Of a DNA stretch of 64,000 bases, positions 15,101 to 24,100 are shown one piece after another. The translations under genes and the position numbers were made by a program. A model generated the notes under the pieces. It was given only the letters and a program-made list of their open reading frames with translations, ran no database searches and was not told the DNA's origin. This DNA comes from Chrysaora quinquecirrha. Its lineage: Eukaryota; Cnidaria; Scyphozoa; Semaeostomeae; Pelagiidae. The stretch lies in assembly GCA_014526335.1 (NCBI GenBank), contig JACTAT010000021.1:1596690-1660689 (forward strand), read 5' to 3'. How positions within the stretch are numbered: position 1 is the first letter of the stretch; every line of letters begins with the position of its first letter.

Positions 15101-18100
15101 CCTTCATTTCATACCGTATGTATTAGCATCTTCATTCCTTACTATATTCATTGGTATCTTCATTTCATACCGTATTTATTAGCATCTTAATTCCTTACTA
15201 TATTCATTAGCATCTTCATTTCATACTATATTCATTGTTATCTTGATTTTATAAATATTTATTAGCATCTTCATTTCATACCACATTCAGTAGTATCTTA
15301 CATCATACTGTAATCGCTATCTTCATATCTTCATTCCATATCATACCACAAAATGGATCTTCATTTCATACTGTAATCGTCTGCATATTCACCAGCATCT
15401 TCATTCTTTGCCTTCACTCATTTCATATTCATATAAATATCAAAAATACAAGAATCAAGATTGCAAACGAAGAAAACAGTTGACAGTACACTCATAAACA
15501 TTTTTGTATCACTAAACTTTATCAATTATGACCTGATGATATTTTAACACATAAACTACATGACAAAATGATTAAATTTACAAAGTAATTACAATTGAAT
15601 TTAAATTGATTTTTTATTAGCACAGAATTTAAGATAAGCGAAATTCCTGGTTGTAGGAAAGTTCTTGACATACGTAATACATAATTGTTTGAAGGTGGAG
15701 GGATTGGAGTTGGCCTAGTAAGGGATAAGAAACTTGATAATGGAAAAGCATGTTTTCAGGAAGGCATTATTGCTACAATCCTTTCTAAAATGATTGCAAC
15801 ACTTCATGAAATTCTCCATAATTTCACTATCAAGCTTCCCCATCAGTGACAAGGTAAAGCACATTCACAGCAACAGTACTCATTTTAACGGTTAGGATTT
15901 TTCAGACCCCTGCCTTTTCTAAATGTTTTTTTAAAAAAGAGGCCTATGCTAATGCGCTGTCCCTACCTTATATCTTAATACGCACTTATTATGTGCCTCT
16001 CCCGAGGTGGGGGTACTTGACCCTGACCCTGAAATGTACAGAGATGTGCCCCGAGTTTTTACAAACCAACCCATCTTTAAGGTTTTGTTTTACACATTCA
16101 GCCACCCAGTTTTATGATTTTAGTATGCATTTGTGTACCAAATGTTAAGGAAATCTGATTCTATACCCCATTTTAAGGAATTTTAGGCATAAATCGGACC
16201 CAGTTGTTGGGAAATTTTGAAGAAAATCCCACCCATATCAGGGGCACAAACCTGTAAGTCAACATTAGGGAACACCCCCTCCTCGGGTGCCTGTTGAATC
16301 TTTTGCACCTTTAACATCTTTCAAGATGTCCATTTTAAGTCTTATTTCATCTGAATTCATCCTTTGCCTTCGCATCATCTCCCTCTCCTGTCTATTCCTC
16401 CATTTCATCCGTCGATTTTGAAACCAAATTCGACTTGTGATTCTGACAAATGAAGACGATTGGCGAGATTTCTCTCTCTTGTTTACTGATGTATTTGTGT
16501 GCGAGGAATTCTAATTCTAACTGTCTTCGTTGATGATCTGTAAAAACAGCTCTTTTCGGTGGCATGCCTTTTATTACTCTTAATGTTTTCAGTTGATTTG
16601 TATGGGAGAAGACATTGGTTGCAGAGTCTGGTGAAAATTAAAAAAATATCATTACTCTAAGTTTGAGAAACTTTATATAGAAGAACGAGTAAGAAAACTT
16701 TAATTGCCAAGAGCTGAATCTATTCCTGGGAATCTTGTACACCTTTGCTTGGAATACTATTGTTTTAACCCAAATCCCTTAAAAATCCTTTTGTTTCAAT
16801 GAAAATCTCGTACACCTATTTGAAGAGTAAAATATCCCTCGATAACTTCAACTTTTGTTGCCATACAAGAAAAGAGAAGAGAAGAGAAGAGGAGAGAGGA
16901 GAGGAGAGGAGAGGAGAGGAGAGGAGAGGAGAGGAGAGGAGAGGAGAGAGGAGTAGGGGGCAAACGCCCACTACTTAGAACTTTGAAAGAGACCTTTGTT
17001 TCTTCTGCGTTGCTATATCAAAAATCAAACGGTTTGCTTCGTTCGTTGAATTTCTTCTTGTCATTAGGACACTTTTTTACTAGGAACACTGTCAAGGAAA
17101 TCTCGTTCCCTTACATCTTCTGATAATGGATCTAATGGCTGCTTGTGCTCTTTGAGCAAAACTCTAAGGGCGTATAATTGAGTACAACTCCATACCTTAT
17201 TCCCCATATCTTAGTAAATATATCCTCACTTATCATTGCTGTCTCTAACACCGTATTAGACATGATAGATATTTATCGGCAGAAAGTTTCATGGGAGCTC
17301 CGTTTCCCACTATTTCTCATTGCCCAATGATGGGCGACGGAGTCACGTTGCATAGAATGTGAGAGCCATTCAGCTTGACGTAAGGTCTATATTCTATGCA
17401 GTTGTATACCGTTGCCTGTACAAGGAGAAGGCCTGCCGTTTGTGGAATTGGCTTTCTGATAGCAAAGGACAATTAGTTGCTCGCCGCACTTGCACCAAAA
17501 TAATGCACTTACTGACAGAATGGTTTTGTTGCCCCTAAGTGTTGCTAGAGACGGACTAGAGACATTCACTTTGTCAGAGTCTGTACTGTTTTAAATGACT
17601 TTCTTTCACTGAAGATATTCATAAAACAGTTCTTAGCAAAAGGTCGCGTCGAAATAACCTCTATAACAAAACGTCGAGCATTTCTACATTTTAATACGCT
17701 CACTCCACACCATTCCTTTTCAGAGTTTTTCCGCGCCCAGCTTGTTCAGATGGTTTCAGTTCTGAGTTCTTGTAACAATAATGGTACCACTTAGCTCTGG
17801 ATGCCTAAAATAATGGGGAGTTTTATTTCCCAAGCATCTTCGCTTGCTAGTTGTAACATAGTTGCCATTACTTTATAACATGTAAGAACACTATTTGGGT
17901 GGTCCTTGAAGCTAAATTGAGTGAACCGATGTCTTCGTCTTGTTTCACTGTTTCACATCACCCATCACAAGGTCTTTGTATTTTCTGAGTGCAAATAGTT
18001 CTTGACTAGGGGTTGTGTTACAGCTTGTCGGTAAGAACATTGTTTGAAAGTTATGTTTAGTTGAAGTCTTGTGGGTCTCCTTGTGCCTACACTATATAGA

Positions 18101-21100
18101 TCCGGACTAGGGAGCACAAATAACAAGGTGTAAAAACCTTGCTCTCTGTGATTCGGATGGTCACGTAAATTGGCAGGCCCGTCTCAATTGGGACGTTACA
18201 GAACCACTGAGGACGTAAACGACCCTTTGGCAGTGACCACCCTCAGTGCCAGTGAAGAGGTCGGCCTGGCGTTGATATTCCAAAATGACTGCTGAGTGAA
18301 TGAGGCCTCAAAATTAGCCACACCAGCCAGCAGTAGAATGAAATGGGATGTTGCTGGGTACTGGAAAAACAACATAGAAACAAAATAGAAACGTAGAAAT
18401 CATACCACTTCTCTTGAGGTTGCTAACCTTGTGTTATACCCTAGTTTGGTTAGCTGTAGTAACATTTCTTCTTCTATCAACAGTGAAGCTCAATGGACTT
18501 ACTTCTTGATTAGGGTTGAGTTAAAGATTTTGGATAAGGGCGTTGTTTGTAAGTTATGTTTAGTTGAAGTCTTGTTGAGGTTGCTAACCTTGTGTAATAC
18601 CCTATTTTTATTAGCTGTAGTCACATTCGGTCTGCTATCAATAGTAAACTAGATACACTTTAAGGCTGTGTAGCAGCTTGCAGATAAGGGCGTTGTTTAT
18701 ATGGCATGCTTTATACCATTGCTTACTTATTCCCTCTTGTTTTTCCCTTCTTGATGCTCCAGCTTTGGTAATGTTGTGTTGGTTTGGTAATTATGCTCAT
18801 AGTGTATTTTGGTGTCACCTAAAGTGCATGTTCCGCCCTTCTAATGCTGCTTTTGAAGTTTCAATCCAATACATAAAATGCAAGTTCATGCTACGGATTG
18901 TACGAAATCATGGCATTTCATCATAAAATAGGCACCACACGACTAGTCCAGATAGGTTTGTTATCAGGGAAATGAGAAGTTTAAGAATTCGTAAATCCAA
19001 AGTGTTTCGCTGATGAACCCAAATGCTTTGCAAACTGTCGCGAACAAGCTGATTTGCAAGGCTCATCGTGCTAAATATGTATTACTGCTTGTTGATAGAT
19101 GTAGTTTGTGATGTTTTGTTGCCGAAATTAAACGAAAAAGAACAGCGATAAACCTCTCTTGAAGCTTAAACCTCCTGGTAAATGATGTGAAATGCGAGCA
19201 AGAACTCTGAAGGGCGCAAGAAAAATAGCAAACTGTTGCAAACAAACTAGTTTGCAAGGCCCATTCTCTTAAATGTGCATTACTGCTTGTTGATGGAGAT
19301 AGTTTGTGGTGTTTTGCTGCCGAAATTAAACGAAAAAAAACAGCGATAAACCTCTCTTGAAGCTTAAACCTCCTGGTAAATGATGTGAAATGCGAGCAAG
19401 AACTCTGAAGGGCGCAAGAAAAATAGCAAACTGTCGCAAACAAACTAGTTTGCAAGGCCCATCCTCTTAAATGTGCATTACTGCTTGTTGATGGAGATAG
19501 TTTGTGGTGTTTTGCTGCCGAAATTACACGAAAAAAAACAGCGATAAACCTCTCTTGAAGCTTAAACCTCCTGGTAAATGATGTGAAATGCGAGCAAGAA
19601 CTCTGAAAGGCGCAAGAAAAATAGCAAACTGTCGCAAACAAACTAGTTTGCAAGGCCCATCCTCTTAAATGTGCATTACTGCTTGTTGATGGAGATAGTT
19701 TGTGGTGTTTTGCTGCCGAAATTCTATGGTAAACATCGAAACGCTACCGTTAAGCTTAAACCTCATGGTAAATGATGTGGAATACGAGATAGAACGCTGG
19801 ATGAAGCCATAAAAATGGCAGTCTGTCGCGAACAAGCTGGTTTGCAAGGCCCATTGTGCTGAATATGTAATACTGCTTGTTGATGGAGATAGTTTGTGGT
19901 GTTTTGCTGCCGAAATTCTATGGTAAACATCGAAACGCTACCGTTAAGCTTGAACCTCATGGTAAATGATGTGGAATACGAGATAGAACGCTGGATGAAG
20001 CCATAAAAATGGCAGTCTGTCGCGAACAAACTGGTTTGCAAGGCCCATTCTCTTAAATGTGCATTACTGCTTGTTGATGGAAATAGTTTGTGGTGGCTTG
20101 CTGCCGAAATTCTGCGAAAAACAGTGAAAAACATCTCTAGAAGCTCAGTAGTAAGCCTCTTTGTATTACGGTGGAATCCGAGATAAACGAACTCTGAAGG
20201 TAACCAGAAAATTTCCGTTATGTTACTGTATGAGTTTGTTAAACCGAGAGAGTTTGTATTTATTTTATTCAAGGAACCCAACAAGTTTATTATATGGATG
20301 AGGCAGTTCGTTGTGATGGGATCCAACAATAGCATACTAAAAGTATATATTGAAATTTGAAGTATTAGCTATGGAAAATTCCATACTCACCATCCTTCGC
20401 TGTTAAAAACGGTTTTGAAGCTGTTGGCTTTATACCGAGTATAGCATCAATTCCAAACTTTAATACTGTTGTCTTTTCTTTGTCGTTCGTTGCATCTTCT
20501 CGCCTTGCATCCACGGTCCGCAACGATCTTGGTATAGCCATAGGAACGGCGGGCAATTTCAATACAAATGGCCGTGTTCTTACTGGGTTGGGCATATGTC
20601 TATAAGGATAAATATCACAAAAACAATGTTGTATGTCTCTGTAGATGAATCCATGCGACGAGCAGCACGATACACAACCGTGGTTGTTCATATCTCGTTG
20701 ACTGAGTGATCGCTAACTACATCAAATTTCAACTGCATGCAAATTTTAAGCACTTTGTGTGAACAAACTTCAGATTAGTTTTCAGTACACAATTCAAGAC
20801 TCAAAGGCTCGCCGCTTTTCCTTATACATACAATTGATTGGCTGAATAAACCATTGATTGATTGATTGATTAATTGATTGATTGGTTCTTTATTTGTATG
20901 ATCGTGATTCGTGATTATTTAGTGATTGCTGATTGCTTAGTTTTTTATTCTTGATTTTCGATTGGTGATTGGTGATGGGTGATTCTTTTTATTGGTGTAA
21001 TTTTTGATTGATTGATTGAGTGATTGATTGATTGATTGATTGATTGAGTGAGTGATTTATTGATTGATTGTTTTTTATTGTGATCCGTGATCATTTAGTG

Positions 21101-24100
21101 ATGGCTGATTGCATGATTTTTGTTTTTTGATTGGTGATTCCTTTAATTGGTTTAATGTTTGATTGATTGATTGTTTGTTTGATCGTGATCCGTGATTTTA
21201 GTGGTTGTTTGATTTAATGATTGTTTGATTGTAATCTTTGGTTTTTACTGCTTGCTTGCTTCTTTGATAGATGAATTTCGATTGGTGATTTATTGATTCA
21301 TATAATATATTAATGATTAATTTTTTGATTGTTTGATTGCAATTGATGATTCGTTTTGCAATTGTTCGATTCTTCCATTGCCCGATTTTGATTTATCAAT
21401 TGTTTGATTGTGATCGTTGATTTGTTAGTGATTGCATTTTTATTGTTCTGTTAATGAATTTTCGGTTGATGGTCATTATTGTACTTAGGGATGATGGGTG
21501 GTGACCCAGCTGGAGAAAGGCAAGCTCATTTGTGTTAACTTTCTGTTCCTTGTCAATAAACATAGATGATGGTTAAATGGATGATTTTGTGCCTGTTTTC
21601 TGTGACCAAAGGAAACCTGGCCCTTTTGGGGGGTGTAATATAGTTTTTGTTAGTAACCAAATATGGAACGTCGTGGTCTCTGGGGTTTGCCAGTCGCCCT
21701 CTATAAACTTCGCCTTGTCTGATCAATTTTTCATAATAATTGCCACGTTTAATAATGTTTTTAATCAAAATTGCATATTTTATCTTAAATCTAACTAAAT
21801 ATTTTAATAAATCGATCATTCTCTATATTTAAATGATCAGAGATAATTTAATGTTTGATGAGGAAAATTCATAATTGTTTTTTATTAATTTTAAACTGTT
21901 AACATAGTTACTACTTGATTGAAAACAACTCATAGTTCTAAATAGAAACATAAATGAAGTTCTGTTCATTTTTCGCCGTTATTTATTCTAAACTTTACAT
22001 TTTAATAATTGTTTATATTTCTATAAATTAAGAATAATTATGTTACTAACTAAATGATGTAAAACTTGAATAAATTAATTGAATATTTATTTTCGTAATT
22101 CCTTTTAATTATTATTATTTTCATCGTATTTAATAGTCTTATTTCTTAATTTGTTATTATTCATAATTTTCATTAGTTTTGGTGTCTTAAAATGACATTA
22201 ACCATTCGATAAATAAGGGGATTCTTTTTTACAGAATTTGAAGCAAATATTTTTGCACGAGATCTCGTTTATTTAATAAAACTACAAACTTTTATCTGAT
22301 GAGTATTATCCTTCAAGCTACGTTAACTTCTCTTAAGAATGTTAAATCAAAATACATTAAAATTTATTAATTTCGTTTTTGAAGCCTTAGTAACATTAGC
22401 AAACACATTAAAGTGTCTGATCAAATTTGGAGACCATTTCTGAGTACTTTTCAACCATTTTGTGACGTCACATGATTGAAGAAACCAAGGGCAACCAAGT
22501 TGGTAGGTTGTAATTGCTTGAAATTGAATTTGGGAAAGAAATGCATTAAGAGCTATGGTATCACTTTCGCACTGACATGTTAATTCAGCTTTTGACCAAT
22601 CAGAACGCTGCATTTCTTACACTGTTTTGTTTTGAATTGGTTTGACTTGCTATGTGAATTCCGTATAAGGCTATGGCTAAACTAGGAGACTTGTCGCGCG
22701 CGACACTGTATTCGGCCTGTCTCCCAGGGTGGCTAAACATGCCAGTGACAAGCGAGCAGCATGTCCCCCAAGTTATTTGCATGTCGCGAAGACAAGTAAT
22801 GTTTCTGTTGTCTCTCGGAAACATTTGTGTGTCTCTTGCTATAAATGTTGTCCCGCGCTGCAAAGTTTCGGAGGTGGCTAAACTGGGAGACACCGAGGGG
22901 ACATCAATTTCGCATGCGACATATCTTCTAGTTTAGCAAAGCCTTAAAATTGACTACCTTGGTTAACTTAATCAATCGAACGTGCCATCTAAACAGCATT
23001 GCAGGTTTGATTATAGTTTAACAGGGCGTTATTCTAAAAATTATTTTTTTCGCTTTGCAGGTTGAAGAAGAAGTATTCTATCATGTAAATAAACAGAAAC
23101 TTTTCAAAGAAATCTTCCAAACATCTCATTTTCAAAAGTTCGTCAATTATTTGATGATTTCAGATCAACTCAACGAGCTTTTGGTTCAAACATTAGAAAC
23201 TGGAAGGTACAATTGATTTTTATTCTCTTCTATCATTTGAATACCGTAATTCCTTGAATAAGCCCTCCCCTTGAATTAGCCCCCACCCTAGAGCGATAAA
23301 TTCTTTAATTGTCCCCTCGAATAAGCTACAGACATATTGGTGTTAGCTTTTTGAGTCCTTATTGGCACATTATCGAGTTATGACGGAGAATACATTCTGG
23401 ATGATAAATCATGCCTTTGTGAATAATTTTATAAGCCCCCTCGTTTAAGCCCTTACCTCGAATAAGCCCCCCTCTAAAATAATGAAAATTAATTAGCCCT
23501 CATGTGGCTAATTCGTGGGTTTACTGTATTGTATCTCGGGGACTGATCCAGGGGTGCGGGTGGCTATCCATCCCTTGTCCATAATGAAACAAACGCATCA
23601 AACGATCAAACTTTGTTTTTAAAACTTTTGAGATTTGTTTTACAAGCAATGTTGCATGCAGGAATCGTCGACTTTCTCATAAACGAAAAAAATGTTTACG
23701 GCCGATGTTTCCAAGTGGCGAAACTGTGATCGATTCTGTTTGACAAGCAGTTTCTTAGGCCCTGGCCAAACATCGTTTGTCAAACATTTGAATTTGGTTG
23801 TCAAGCAACATGTTTTACCGTTTGGCCACGTCGCAAAACAATGCTCGTCGAACATTTGTTGCCTGCGTCAAGCAAAAATTGAACTATTTGATAAACATCA
23901 GGCAACGAATGCTGTTTATTTATGCTTGTCAACAATGTTTTTGTGACGTGGCCAAACGGTCAAACATTGCTCGATAAGCAAATTTCAAATGTTTACAAAC
24001 AATTTTTGATCGTTGGGCAAGGGCCTTAGATGTCTGAACAACAGTATTTGGTCGAATAGCCAGGGCCAAAGAAATGCCCAAAAGCTTTGAAGTAGACTGT

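Larger units (their letters stand above)
11811..16264. other. KNTC1 intron 19, part 3' of the homeobox gene
   Basis: No coding exon seen. 11870-12870 is plain AT-rich sequence. 12880-14375 holds the SINE cluster with a MITE. 14738-15420 is a dispersed repeat plus minisatellite. 15430-16260 has no recognisable feature. Confidence 0.7.

Noticed and set aside
19063..19653. 196-codon minus-strand frame made of three 66-residue repeats
   Set aside because: It is a product of the 198-bp satellite period; the frame breaks in the 194-bp units and has no splice or start context.
19020..20230. CRISPR-like array
   Set aside because: The genome is animal, the units are contiguous without spacers, and the period is 198/194 bp.
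22600..22936. Overlapping 87- and 97-codon frames on both strands
   Set aside because: They coincide with an inverted-repeat MITE and recur with the same element at 28.1 kb; not genes.
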